Shown here: piece by piece, positions 20,693-31,574 of the stretch
Numbering within the stretch: position 1 is the first letter of the stretch
Layout of the letters: each line of letters begins with the position of its first letter
Source of the DNA: Chara braunii
Lineage: Eukaryota; Streptophyta; Charophyceae; Charales; Characeae
Length of the DNA stretch: 64,000 nucleotides
Assembly: GCA_003427395.1 (NCBI GenBank)
Contig: BFEA01000271.1
Coordinates: 1,273,856-1,337,855 of the forward strand
Reading direction: 5' to 3'
Notes under the pieces: generated by a model
Databases searched by the model: none
The model's input: only the letters and a program-made list of their open reading frames with translations
Told to the model about the DNA's origin: nothing
Translations under genes and position numbers: made by a program

Positions 20693-21551
20693 GATTGGCC
20701 TGGTACCGACAGTGGTACCGGGCAGGACTGGACTGGGCTGAAACAGTACACTGCCTGTGGGGTCAGGCCACGGTCTGGTTCCACAGTCTGAACCGGCACA
20801 TAACCGAAAAGGCCCTGGCTGTAGGCCAGGGCAGATAGAGGCCCACTGCACGATCCTCAAACCTGTAATGGATCGCAAGAGCTATAAACACACTATCCGC
20901 AAAAGCAGCGAAACTCTCTAATAAAGAAAGCTGAGAAATCAAGGATGCGGAGCAACTTCCATGCGAAGTCCATGCGATGCAGCCTATGCTACATAATGTC
21001 AAATGAAAAGCAAATGGCTGGTATACACAGCCTAACTAACAACAGAAAATGAAATATAGCATGCACAATCCTAAAGTCCTGGAGGCAATGACCTCAGTGT
21101 TGAAAGAAAAAAAAGCAATATGTCACAAGATAATGTCATGTCGCTGAACCACTAAGAGTGGGATGGTCTCAGAGGGGGTAAATGCAACCTAAGAATCGAG
21201 ACTCCTAAGGGCAGTCACACATGAAGATGGGATAGGTCATCAGGCTCAAGGTGGGAGAGTGGTAGCGAAACAAAACCAATGACCCTAGCAGATAGACCAT
21301 TAGGGCGGGTAATGCTCGACAAAAGGATGACACCATGCAGGGTCGACCATGAGAAGGGGAGCTTGGAATAGGGTGGAGATATGCCTAATTGAAGGCATGC
21401 AAGAGTTGACACTAGGGTGATGAGGGCAGTGGGTGAGGGAAACATGCACACAACTCACCGACTGGGGGAGGAGGGAGCTAGATCTGGGAGCAGGGAAGCC
21501 AAGATAACGCTGCGGTCCCAATGCGTATGCGATACAAAGGGAGAGCTCGCC
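20693..21551. other. Non-coding, possible 3' flank or LTR of element E
   Basis: No conserved ORF, RNA gene or clear PPT/LTR boundary was seen. The position, just downstream of the chromodomain end of minus-strand element E, makes an eroded 3' LTR possible, but no matching 5' copy was found beyond 26937. Confidence 0.3.
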
Positions 21552-22244
21552 TCAAGGAGACCCAACTAAGTGAGAACCATCCTGCGACAGATGCAAGGCG
21601 ATGTACAGGGTAGGGTGGTGGCATAAAGTAGTCACGTCCAAAGTAGCTGAAACCGATAAGATGGCTGAAGTCGAGAAGGCGACTGAAGTCGTCGAAGTGG
21701 TCGATGATGTCAATGAAGTAGGAGTCGAGTCAATGTCGAAGCACAACCGCAAAACATTGACATCCTGAAGAAGCTGATGATGGAGTACCTGAAGGTGTGA
21801 TTCAGTCGGGAGAAGTGGGTGATTAGAGTCACAGTCGTCGAGACGTCGAGGGCGTCGACGAGTGCGCTGTGGACGTTGCTGAAGAACGGTCTCAGAGGGA
21901 GCGGGTTCGTCCTCAGTGATCTCCTCAGTCGGAGGAGGAGGAAAAGGGTCAGTCTGCTGAGTAGGAGCACATGTCTCACCACGACGAGCATGGTCATATG
22001 CACGCACTAACATCCCGACGTGCTGCAAGTGCTCGAGGGGCTCCCAAGTAGCCTCCTCATTAGGATCGCCCTTCCAACGCACAAGGTACTCGATGCGTGG
22101 AGGGGTATCGTCGGTAACTCGGTGAGATACGATGTTGGAAACAACGAACTCCTTTGACCGTCCACCATGGGCGCTCATAAGGACGTCCGACGAAGCGCTC
22201 GGACGGTCTGTGATAAAGACGCAGCAAGGAGACGTGGTAAACAT
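21552..22244 (-). pseudogene. Integrase C-terminal chromodomain (element E)
   Basis: After residue ~35 the frame reads VVSNIVSHRV, IEYLVRWKGDPNEEATWEPLEHL, the chromodomain core with the Y..W..E..TWEP pattern of methyl-lysine readers. In chromoviruses this domain directs integration towards marked chromatin. A Pro/Thr/Ser-rich tail with an Arg-rich run follows. The frame overlaps the preceding GPY/F-type piece (22440-22060), so a frameshift separates it from integrase. Confidence 0.85.
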
Positions 22245-23548
22245 CGTGCACGTGAGCCTGTCGAAGGTAATCAGGTAGCTTCACACGGAAGTTGACCAGA
22301 CTACCGGCAGTATTGGAACCGATGGTTTGAAGGATGCGGCATGGACCGAAGAAACGACGCCTAAACTTGCGAAGCGTATCCGCTTTGAGATGTGAGTGGT
22401 GTGCGTCCGGCGAGCACATCGTTACCGACTTTGAATCCATGATCCATTCGTGATCGATTTGCTCGTGCGGCCATGCGAGTCTGGGAGTCGGCTAGACTCT
22501 CGTGTGCGCGCTTCATAATCGCCGCCATGTGGGCGATCCAGTCGTCAAGCGCAGGACAATTGTTTGGGCGCAACCGCGATGGTCGTAGGAAGTCCACGAG
22601 TACGCGAGGGTGGTAGCCGAGGTCACAATGGAATGGCGGCATCCCCGTGGCTAGCGAAATAGCGTGGTTGTACGCAATCTCCGCGTGGGCTAAGTGTAAG
22701 TCCCACTGCTGGTCATCCCTGACAAACTTTCGGAGGGTATTACCGAGAGTTTTATTGGTGATCTCAGTTTGACCATCTGTCTTAGGGTGGTAAGACGATG
22801 AAAAGCGGACCTGGGCTCCGTACAGCTCGTGTAGGCATCGCCAGAATGTGCTGGTAAAGCGCGGGTCACGGTCGGAGATGATGCTATGAGGTAAGCCGTC
22901 ATCTATCACCACTCGGTAGAAGACGATGTCGACGACCTCACAAGCGCTAATGCGATAGCGGCACATGACAAAACGTGCATGCTTCGTGAAGCGATCGACG
23001 ACGACCAAGATAACATCATGACCGCGCTCAGTGGGTGGGCGGAGGGGACCAATGAAATCCATCGAGATGGACTGCCAACGACCCTCGGGTATGGGTAAGG
23101 GCTGAAGTAACCCATACGGAAGGTGGTTCACACTGTTCACCTTTTGGCAGGTAGGACATTCCTGGATGTAGGCTTTGATGAAGTCCTTGGACTTCGGCAA
23201 GACGTATAGGCGGCAAACACGGACCAACGTATTGTGGAAGCCCATATAACCGGCAACTGCTTGGTCATGGAACTCTGCTACGGCCTGGACACGAAGCTGT
23301 ACGGTGGATGGAACACAGATACGTGGTTCTAGCTGACCATATCTGCCATGCCAATACACGAGACCGTTCTCACCGAGTGAGTATGATGGAACGGTCTTGC
23401 CACTCCACAGTGTGGCATGGATGACGCGATAATCCGGGCAGTGAGGGTACTGAGTGCGATATGCGTTGATCACCGACTGATGAACAATGGTGATGGAGAT
23501 GGCAGCAAGATGGATGGGTTTCTGATTATGATCAGGACAACGGAACAA
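22060..23548 (-). pseudogene. Integrase with H2C2 and DDE core (element E)
   Basis: The zinc domain is EFHDQAVAGYMGFHNT then CPTCQKV. The core has SISMDFIGPL (first Asp), SIISDRDPRFTSTFW (second Asp) and YHPKTDGQTEITNKTL (Glu). About 400 codons are uninterrupted. The frame then shifts near 22430 into FRRRFFGPCRILQTIG (the GPF module) and DYLRQAHVHDVYHVSLLRLY. All catalytic residues are present. The upstream end (GETNRVADALFRCPDH) is the RNase H tail. Confidence 0.88.
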
Positions 23549-24240
23549 GGCGTCGGCGACGCGGTTCGTTTCACCCTTGATGGGCTGAGTGGTAAAACTG
23601 AACTTGGATAAGTCACGCTACCAATGCGCCTGTCGAGGGGAAAGCTTGGGCTTCGTGAGGAAAGCCTGGACAGCTGAGTTGTCCGTGCGCACCGTGAAGG
23701 GCGCCCTGTGCAAGTAGTGACGCCAATGGCGGGTAGCATAAACTAATGCGAGAACCTCACGTTCGTCGGCAGTGTAGTTTATCTCGGCAGGTAGTAGCTG
23801 ACGGGAGTAGAAGGCGATCGGGCAATCCCCATCACGAGCCTCGACAATCCCATCCTTCGCGATGCTCGGGGAGTAAGTAATGGGAGGAATGTTTGTGGAA
23901 GGAAGTGGTGGGAGGGTAGGCGTCAATCGAGAAGCAGTGTCAGCACGAGGGGTGGGGAAAGGAGGAACATGAGGATAAGGTGAATCGGGAGGAAAGGGAA
24001 ACATCTGCGAAAGTATTGCTCCTGCTGCAAAATCTGACGCATCAGTGGTGACGATGAAGGGGCATCGAAATCGGGGAGGCGAAGAAACGACACACAAGTC
24101 ACCGCCTTCTTGGCGCGAAAAGTGTTCCTCGCAGAGCGGTGTCGAAAACCATGGCAGGTCCTTCTGGAGGAGGGTGGAGGTAAGGTCGTAGGAATACCTA
24201 GCGTATCCCTGGATGAAATTACTATAGTAACTAGCGAGGC
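23549..24240 (-). pseudogene. RNase H domain (element E)
   Basis: IVTTDASDFAAGAILSQ (catalytic Asp), then a Pro-rich insertion of about 65 residues unusual for RNase H, then IAFYSRQLLPAEINYTADEREVLALVYATRHWRHYL (catalytic Glu) and VRTDNSAVQAFL. A stop at about 23618-23620 (QAHW*RDLSKF) follows. The Pro-rich insertion between catalytic Asp and Glu is characteristic of this copy or lineage. Confidence 0.8.
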
Positions 24241-25041
24241 CTAGAAAACTGCGAAGTTGCTTAGCGGATGTGGGGACGGGCCACTCTGCAATAGCATGAT
24301 CTTCGCGTCGTCCATGTGGAGACCCTGGTCAGACATATGGTGTCCTAGGAAGTCCACTTTGCTCTGGGCAAAACGCCACTGTCTAAGCTTGGCATAGAAG
24401 CCATGCTTGCATAAGCGCTGTAGGACATCGTGGAGGTGTCTGAGATGGTCTTTTAAGGTACGACTGTAGACCAGGATGTCGTCCAGGTATACGAGAACGT
24501 ATTTTTCAAGGATGTCCTTGAAGATGTCGTTCATCGCTGTCTGGAAGGTGGCGGGTGCATTGGTGAGGTCGAATGGCATCACCGTGAACTCGTAGTGGTT
24601 GAAGCGCGACTGAAAGGCGGTTTTTGGCTTGTCGTCTGTGGGTACACGGATCTGGTGGTAACCGCTACGAAAACCGATCTTCGTAAAGAAGTGGTTGCCT
24701 GCCAGACGGTCAAACAACTCATCCGCGCGAGGCATGGGGTAGTTGTTCTTAACCGTGTAAGGGTTAAGGCCGCGGTAGTCAATGCAGAGGCGGAAAGTTC
24801 CATCCGCTTTGCGAGCAAAGAGGACGGGTGCACCCCAAGGGCAGTTACTGGGTTTAATGAAACCCAGGCGAAGGAGCTCCTCGAGCTGACGCTCGAGTTC
24901 CGTCGCCTATGGAATTGAGAGTCGATAGGGTGCCTGATGGTGGACGCGATAGTCGGGCACGAGCTGGATAAAATGCTCAACACCGCGCATCGGAGGGATC
25001 CCGTTGAATGAGAAATACGGGGGGAAGATGTCGCGGTACTC
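24241..25041 (-). pseudogene. Reverse transcriptase (element E)
   Basis: [63 protein letters not shown] and the catalytic [10 protein letters not shown] are in the expected order. [13 protein letters not shown] precedes a frameshift near 24290 into [21 protein letters not shown]. One stop lies near 24908. The YLDD site is intact. Confidence 0.87.
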
Positions 25042-25794
25042 TCAAATCAAATCGCGAACGGCGGACTCTAAGTCGGTCGTGAACCTCATGAGTTCCTCAA
25101 CGTTTGCGTCGGCATGAGACATATGGTTGGACTCGACAGTGACCGGTGAAGGGACCTGGGATGTCGAGGGGGTATCCGCAGGCTGACGGGTGGATGTGGA
25201 GATGGGAGCCGCGAAGATGGAGGAAGGGTCAAGGGGATTAGGCTCCAATGAGATGAGCTCAACCTTGGGACATAGTGGATTGTAGCGAAGAAGATCCATA
25301 GTGTTCATTGAGTAAAACGTGACGTCCTCCTGTCGTATGAAGTGAGCAAACTGACGAGTAGAAGTGAAGGCGATGTCTGGGTGGGGTAGAGGGACGAGGG
25401 TCCTAGGGAGGTAGGTCTGGAGGGGGTGTCGCCTGTGACGAGTTTGGCCACAATTCGTTTTGAGAACGAGTGTCTCAGTCGCCCATTCGGCCTCTGTGCC
25501 ACGGATCCGGCGAGGCCAGGGAGTGCCAAGGATAAAGTCGCACCCAGTCTCCAGCACGTCGAAGTATGCGGAGGAATGGTATCGCCAAGGCGCCAAGGTA
25601 CTATCTGATGGTTGGAGGGTAAGGGAGAAGTGGAGATCAGGGACCGTCTGATCGAAGAAGCGTTGCGTCTTGCTATCTCCAAGGGTAACGGAGATAGGAG
25701 ACCGAGACCCGGAGGTAGCTAGGCGAGCTTCCTCCACCACGCGAGGATGAACGAAGTCTCCTTTAGAGCCAAAGTCCCATAAGGCTTGGTACAC
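25042..25794 (-). pseudogene. Aspartic protease region (element E)
   Basis: ALWDFGSKGDFVHPRVV near the N terminus is a retropepsin active-site loop of DxGS type, and DFILGTPWPRRI is the second conserved segment. A ~130-residue linker without recognised motifs leads to RT. The ORF is open throughout; upstream it is cut from Gag by a frame change near 25800. Confidence 0.7.
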
Positions 25795-25846
25795 CGTTGT
25801 AGATGTCCCCAGGCGAATAGGGGTAATGGGGAGGGTGCGATCAGAG

Positions 25847-26937
25847 TCAGAGAGCAGAGTGAGAAGACGAAGTAGGACGTTTAAGTGTCTCGTGAGTCGA
25901 TCCTGGCGGAGCCTGAAGGATGCTCAAGTCCAAGAGAGATGACACAACGTCATGGCGAGTCGCCAGCTGGGCGCTACAATGAGTTGTGTGAATGGCGCGA
26001 CGCGTCGGAAGTATCGAAGGGGAAGGGTTAAATGCGATGGTCTGCGGGATGGTATGGACACCATGAGGAGGTGTGTCCATCCTGGCGGCAACGAAAGCAG
26101 CCACGACGGGCCTCGAGGGCGGCGCGCTCCTCAGGAGATAGAGCTCCGCAAAGAGGAAGAAAACCCTGTGGGAGGTCTATCCGAGGAACCGTGGTTGAGC
26201 AGGCGGCAGCGTGTGCGACCAGACTGTGTGCACGACCCGTGGCGGACATGGCCATCTGCAAGCGCTCGGCCACCAGAACAGTATCGTCTTCCAAGTCATA
26301 TTGGATGACGTCTCGGAGCTCGATGTCCTTGGGGGCGTCCCCAAGGGTAGGGTGAAGCTCGGCCAAGGCGTCCTCGTCGTACTCTAGAGAACTGTAGCGC
26401 CGAGAGAATGGCGCTCCAGGTCGAGCTGGTCAGCGAAAGCGGCCGGCGAAGGAGGATCGACCGCATGTGGTGTCACGTGATTGGGTGGCGGAGGCGGTGG
26501 ATCGCGAAGAAGATGGGGTGTCGGAGAAGCGACTCCGCATCTTCTGGTACTATCGAGCAGCCTCGTAGGCCTGCTTGGAGGAGGCGAAGCTCTGTCGCCA
26601 GAGCTCGATGCGGCGGTCAGTCGGAAGACTGAGGCGGGCGTCCTGAAACACTCTTAATGTGACGCTCAAGATTGGCAGGTGCGGAGGACCCGCCCCACTG
26701 CGTCTGGGTGACCCGATCTAAGGCGTCATTCGCATCGTGGAGAGTGTCGTCGCTGTGTCGACCGCTAGAAGAGGTCTGCCAGCACGCCGTCCAAACCCTA
26801 TACGTTGCGCCGCGTCTGTCACCCGCGGGAGGGTTGGTCGGGGCTCCTGTAACCTGCACAATCCACGTTAGTCCACATCCACGTAAAAATAGACGGTGAT
26901 CGACTTTGGGCACACGCACAAGTTTTTCACAAGTCAC
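25847..26937 (-). pseudogene. Gag region with CCHC knuckle (element E)
   Basis: Broken frames. The most informative (26366-26028) reads AELHPTLGDAPKDIELRDVIQYDL, a capsid C-terminal type segment, then an Arg/Glu-rich EERAALEARRG and the knuckle CFRCRQDGHTSSWC (C-x2-C-x4-H-x4-C). The N-terminal part (26937-26617) has no recognised motif. Position upstream of protease supports the assignment. Confidence 0.65.
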
Positions 26938-27299
26938 TGTCTGGCAAGTATAAAACGATCGTTCGCATTCAATCCAGAATAATAGGGTTCATAACGCTAC
27001 TTTCGGCCACAGGAGTAAATCTCGGCTCTGGGTTTGGAAAGTTGGCTTGAGTCCCGATAGATCTTGTAAGCAGCCTGGGTCTGATTCTTCTTCCAATCGG
27101 GTGTCGTCGGTACTGTGCCCGTCGATCCCAAGGAACCGTACTCGAATTCTCCGTATCTTAAGTATATTTTTGCGCCCACTGGGGCCAGAGCTTAAGGTCA
27201 ACCGTTACCATTCCTTCCCGCGCTGTCGCCCTCACTCCTTTGGGGTCCCTCAACGAACCCTGGGTGCGTTGAGTCTCGATCTCACAGACAAATGCGCTT
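26938..27299. other. Intergenic, nothing recognised
   Basis: No LTR end or primer-binding site for element E could be seen here, although this is where its 5' LTR would lie. Confidence 0.4.
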
Positions 27300-27550
27300 T
27301 GCGATGCCCTCGCTATGTCCCTGCTTTCAAAAGTCCGGTTCACAACGTGCCTCTTTAGAAAAACCCGGTTCCCAATGTACCTCTCCAGAAGGCCTGGTTC
27401 GAAAAGTACCCCTTCAGAAAAGTATCCTTTCAGAAGGCCCGGTTCGAAAAGTACCCCTTCAGAAAAGTATCCTTTCAGAAGGCCCGGTTCACAAAGTGAC
27501 CTTTCAAAAGGCCCGGTTCACAAAGTACCAGTTCAGAAGGCCCGGTGTCG
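27300..27550. repeat. Tandem repeat with GGCCCGGTTC core
   Basis: About nine related segments. Most are 28-29 bp (GGCCCGGTTCACAAAGTACC..), and a 45-bp unit occurs twice in tandem around 27390-27480. The array ends in a small perfect hairpin TCGGGACT-GGTG-AGTCCCGA (about 27547-27566). Confidence 0.88.
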
Positions 27551-27566
27551 GGACTGGTGAGTCCCG

Positions 27567-28114
27567 AATAAGTTCCCATCACTAGAGAGACTGAATATGG
27601 GCAAACTGTGCACAACAAAGAAATCTGGAGTGAGGAGGCAGGAGAGAAAAAAGACAAAGGATTGGGCCCTCAAGAGGGAGTGATACCCTGGGTTAGAACC
27701 ACAGGAGGAAAAAACGAACGACGGCAAGCAAGCGAGCGCAAGAACAGGGGCACATAGAACATAGAATGAGGCCGGGAGGGCCGTTGGAATGCAATAAGAC
27801 TAAGCCCTTGAACCAGCAAATGCAGCACGATAGCGATAAAGGAATGACAGAGTCGAGGGACGGGCGGCCCAGAGACCACAGGAAGATGAGAACGAGGTGT
27901 CAACATGGGGGCCACCTACGGGAGCCTCGGGGTAGAGGCCCGCGACCGAAGTAACCGGTGCGTGCAAGGCGCGAGAAAAGACAAGGGAGAGGGGTCACCA
28001 TGGGGCGGCAAAACGCCCAAGGGACGTGGGACACCTCGGGGAAAGGCACCCGTGGCCACGTGGGACTAAGTAAAAATGATGGCATCCAAGGCGAAATGTG
28101 TTGGGGACTGTCGA
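27567..28114. other. Purine-rich intergenic
   Basis: Plus strand is rich in A and G. No feature was recognised. Confidence 0.4.
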
Positions 28115-28245
28115 CGGAAGTAAGTATCGGGGACCACCGGCGGGACTAAGTGTCGGGGACCACTGGCAGGACTAAGTATCGGGGACCGCCGGCGGGACTA
28201 AGTGTCGGGGACCGCCGACAGGACTGTGCCGGGAGCCACCAACGG
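28115..28245. repeat. 26-bp tandem repeat
   Basis: About five units with core ACTAAGTGTCGGGGACCRCC; spacing between successive ACTAAGT motifs is about 26 bp. Confidence 0.88.
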
Positions 28246-28269
28246 GACAAGTGGCGGGGACATAGGAAG

Positions 28270-30300
28270 GCCCCAAGAGAAACGGTGGAGCGGCTTGTGG
28301 AAAATAATTAAGACAAGGTGCACCGTCAAGATCGAAATCTTGACGGCCAAGAATATTAGCACCCCTAGTGCAAGCTCTAGAGGTAGCAAACAGGAAGGCC
28401 AAAAGGAAAAGAAGTAAAGAAAACTGAAGTAGGAGGCATGGGAGCAATCTGAAAAATCCCGGATTAGCCTCCCCCAAGAAAATGGAGTCCAATGAGACGC
28501 CATGTGAAAAATAGCCCTCCGGGAGAAAATCGGAGTAAGAGCAAAGGGAGGCTCCCATGGGCATGAGAAGGCCAGCATTGCAGTCCGAGATATAACGGAC
28601 TGCACCATGGGCATAGGAAGGGCCAAAACTAAGAGGAAGGGGCTAGAAAAGGGCCTTAACGGCCACTTGACACTTGACATACTAGAAAAAAGAGAGAAAA
28701 TAAAAGAAAATGTGAGAGAATGAGTCGAAAAGAGTGAGAGGGAGTGAATGAGTTGGCCGTCAGTAGGGACTGCCACAAGTAGGGATTGGCAGGTCCCTAC
28801 TGTCCAAGAAGGGAGGAAAAAGAAGAGAAGAAAAGAAAAGAAAAGAGAAAAAGGCCTTAACCGTAAAAAACGGCCACTTGGGGAGATTCGTCCGTGACCA
28901 GATTCATTTTGGAATATGGCGGTTACAAAGGACTTGGATTTTGTTTGATTTTTGTAGAGAAAATCAAAGAAAATCAATGCCCCATGCAACCGGAATAAAA
29001 CGGATTGTATGCATGAGGAGAAACACATGTTTTAGGTGCATCCGGAGCCAAAATCAAATCCGGATGCACTTAGGAATTGACCGGTTTTTTTTTCTTTTGA
29101 GTAATGGGCAGTTGTGGGGCATTGGGACTAGGGAATTGAACCCCATTGCAGTCCGAGTTGCAATGGATTGCATGGGGATGCCTAGGCTAAAGGAAAATGA
29201 GCCATGGCAAGCCCGAAAGGCTAGAAAGGAGCGATTTCGACATAGGGCAAGTAAAGATGGTATACGGCAACCGTGAGATGAGATCTCACGGCCTAGAAAA
29301 ATCAGCACGCATGTAGAGATGATGGGACCACCAAGGGCAAGGGGCCCCAAAAATAAAAATAGGACGCTGTCCGGAATGTTGTCGGGGCCCAAATGGGTCC
29401 AAATAATAAAAATTGAATAATGGGACATGCGCCGACAGAACCGCCAGGTGGACAAGAAAGTGGAACTGGTATGGAGGAGAGTGGTGGGGACTTGGGATGT
29501 CCCAAGGGGACCATGAGCAAGCACAAGAAATAATTGTGCAAACAAACGGCACCGTCGAGATCAAGGATCTAGACGGTGGAAAATATTAGCACCACTAGTG
29601 CAAGCACTAGCGGGGGCAAGTGGGAGAGCCATGAGGAGCAAAGAAAGCAAAATAATAGTGTTGGGAGGGCTGCCCAACAGTCGAAGATATCTCGGACTAG
29701 CTAGGCATGAGAAAATAGAGCCTCAAGAGGCTCAACATGAGAAAAAGGCTGTCCTTAGAAAATCGGAGCAAATGGGATTCAAAAATGGACAAACGGAGGC
29801 AAAACGGAACCCTCTAGGAGCATGAGGGTGATATTGTTGGGATGCGAGATGTAACGGCCAAGTAACAGCCATGAACCTGGCCTTGAATGAGGCCTTGGGG
29901 CTTAGAAAGAGGGTGCACAACAGTTTGACAATTGTCACAACTGAAATAAAGGAAAAAGAAAGAAAAATGAGAGAAAAATGAGGGAGAATGAGACAAAAAG
30001 GGAGAAAAGAGTGAAGGAGAGTGTGCCGGCCTATTGGGACCTGCACAGTAGGAACTGGCAGGTCCCAACTGTGACCTCATCCCTCCTAAAATGAGGGAGG
30101 GCAATCCGGATTGTAGAGATATGACCCTTGGGGCCATATCTCAATAAAATCTGAATTAAATAATAGAAAATGAGAGAAAATGCAAAAAGGAAGTGGCCGT
30201 TTTTTTTTTGGACCATGGATCTGAGATCAGATCTCATGGTGGAGAGGAACTAGCCGTTTTTTGTGGGCCAGCTAAAAACGGCTAACTCCAGAATGAGGTG
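28270..30300. repeat. Two diverged ~1.25-kb modules with hairpins
   Basis: Landmarks recur about 1.22-1.27 kb apart. A hairpin is followed by ATATTAGCACC.CTAGTGCAAGC at 28323-28380 and 29551-29610, and the segment GGGACCTGC..GGCAGGTCCC-like appears near 28760-28805 and 30035-30070. Four perfect or near-perfect hairpins occur at 28323-28346, 29271-29291, 29550-29578 and 30212-30240. Long ORFs on the minus strand here are low-complexity Phe/Leu/Ser runs caused by purine bias and are not supported as genes. Confidence 0.6.
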
Positions 30301-31244
30301 GCAGCCCATAATGGAAAGAAACAAAAGAAGGAAAAAGACGAAACTGTGCATTTGGCCCAAAAAGAGAGCCAGATGCACCAAAAATTGAAAAAGTGGACTT
30401 GGGGCTCAAAATTGAAGCAAGGACTACTAGGAGGGGGTAGCACGAATTATTGCTGGCCTTGGATCTCAGCCAGATGCAAGGCTGAAAATGTGCCGCCACA
30501 TGGAAGCCGAAACTTAAAAAAATTGAGAAAAAGGCCCACAAGGCCTTTTTCTTTCAAGTATTGTTGCCCCTTGGGCATTAGGACCCAAGGGGGCAACATT
30601 TGAGCAATGGAAAAGTGGCCGAAGTAGACCAAGAGGAAGTCCGAGTTGGTACCAACCACTCAGACTGCATGTACTTGGCCAAAATGAGGCCCAGGTACCT
30701 CCAGAAGAGCCTAGTAGGGGAATTTTGCCTTGGGGGGTACCTCGGTTCACCCCAAGGCACTGGGAGAGGCTCATGGGCTGGCCGGACTGCTGGTTTCAGC
30801 CTACATAAGCTGAGGATGCAGTCCGCCACTCTCACATTTGCATGAGGAGTGCCCATGCTGCCCAAGTGAGCTCACATGAACACCTTTGCACTTGTAGTGA
30901 GGAGAGAGGAGCCCATACTAGTAGGAGAACTTAGAGGAGACTAGGAGGTAGTGGGAAGGACTCTAGAGGATAGTGATGGTGGGAGAGACACTTGGGAGGT
31001 GATCCGCCATATCCCCCCCGGGTGTAGGAGAGAAGGAAAGGCTAGAGGAGTCCCATTAACCCTCCTAGAGGGGAGGACTCCATAGCCATAGCTCAGGAAG
31101 CTGCCATAGCCTGGGAGAGAGTAAGGAAGGATGAGAGAGGGGCTTGGAGAAGAAGGAAACCATAGACAAGAGGGGATTGTGCAAGGAGTGGAAGCTTCAT
31201 CAAGGAGACACCATCATCAAGGAACCAACAAGGTGAGAGGAAGG
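30301..31244. other. Intergenic, possible retroelement LTR-like
   Basis: Mixed sequence with a TACATAAG stretch near 30803 and GAGAGGAG-rich DNA afterwards. No coding motif was recognised. Confidence 0.3.
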
Positions 31245-31560
31245 AAGAGACTTCTTCATCTTCATCTTCATCTTCTTCTTCTTCTTCTTTTTTCTTCTCC
31301 TTCCTCTTCTTCTTCTTCCTTTTCTTCTTCTTCCTTTTTTTCTCCTTCTTCTTCTCCTTCTCCTTCTTCCTCTCTTCCTCCTACTTTTTTCTCTTCTTCC
31401 TTCCCTTCATCTTCTCCCCCTTCATCTTCACCCCCCTCCTCTTCACTTTCATTCTCTTCGTCTTCTTCCTCTTCTTCTCCATCACCATCTTCCTCATCTC
31501 TCTCCCTTTCTCCTCCATCTTCTTCTACTTCATCTTCTTCCTCCCATGGGCTACTCAAGA
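31245..31560. repeat. (TTC)n/(TCC)n pyrimidine tract
   Basis: About 300 bp of almost pure pyrimidine on the plus strand (TTC, TCC, CATCTTC units). The Ser/Pro-rich and Glu-rich frames on the two strands are by-products of the tract. Confidence 0.93.
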
Positions 31561-31574
31561 TCTCATCTTCCACT

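Larger units (their letters stand above)
21552..26937 (-). mobile_element. Chromodomain Ty3/gypsy retrotransposon remnant (element E)
   Basis: Minus-strand order: Gag with zinc knuckle (26937 to about 25850), protease (25794-25042), RT (25041-24241), RNase H (24097 to about 23560), integrase (23548-22361) and a chromodomain (about 22150-22030). A C-terminal chromodomain defines chromoviruses, a gypsy lineage of plants, fungi and vertebrates. Each domain is long and readable but separated by single stops or frameshifts. No LTR could be delimited. Confidence 0.85.

Noticed and set aside
28198-29028. 276-codon minus-strand ORF with hydrophobic runs
   Set aside because: Composition follows from purine bias of the plus strand; the second module near 29.5-30 kb does not keep the frame.
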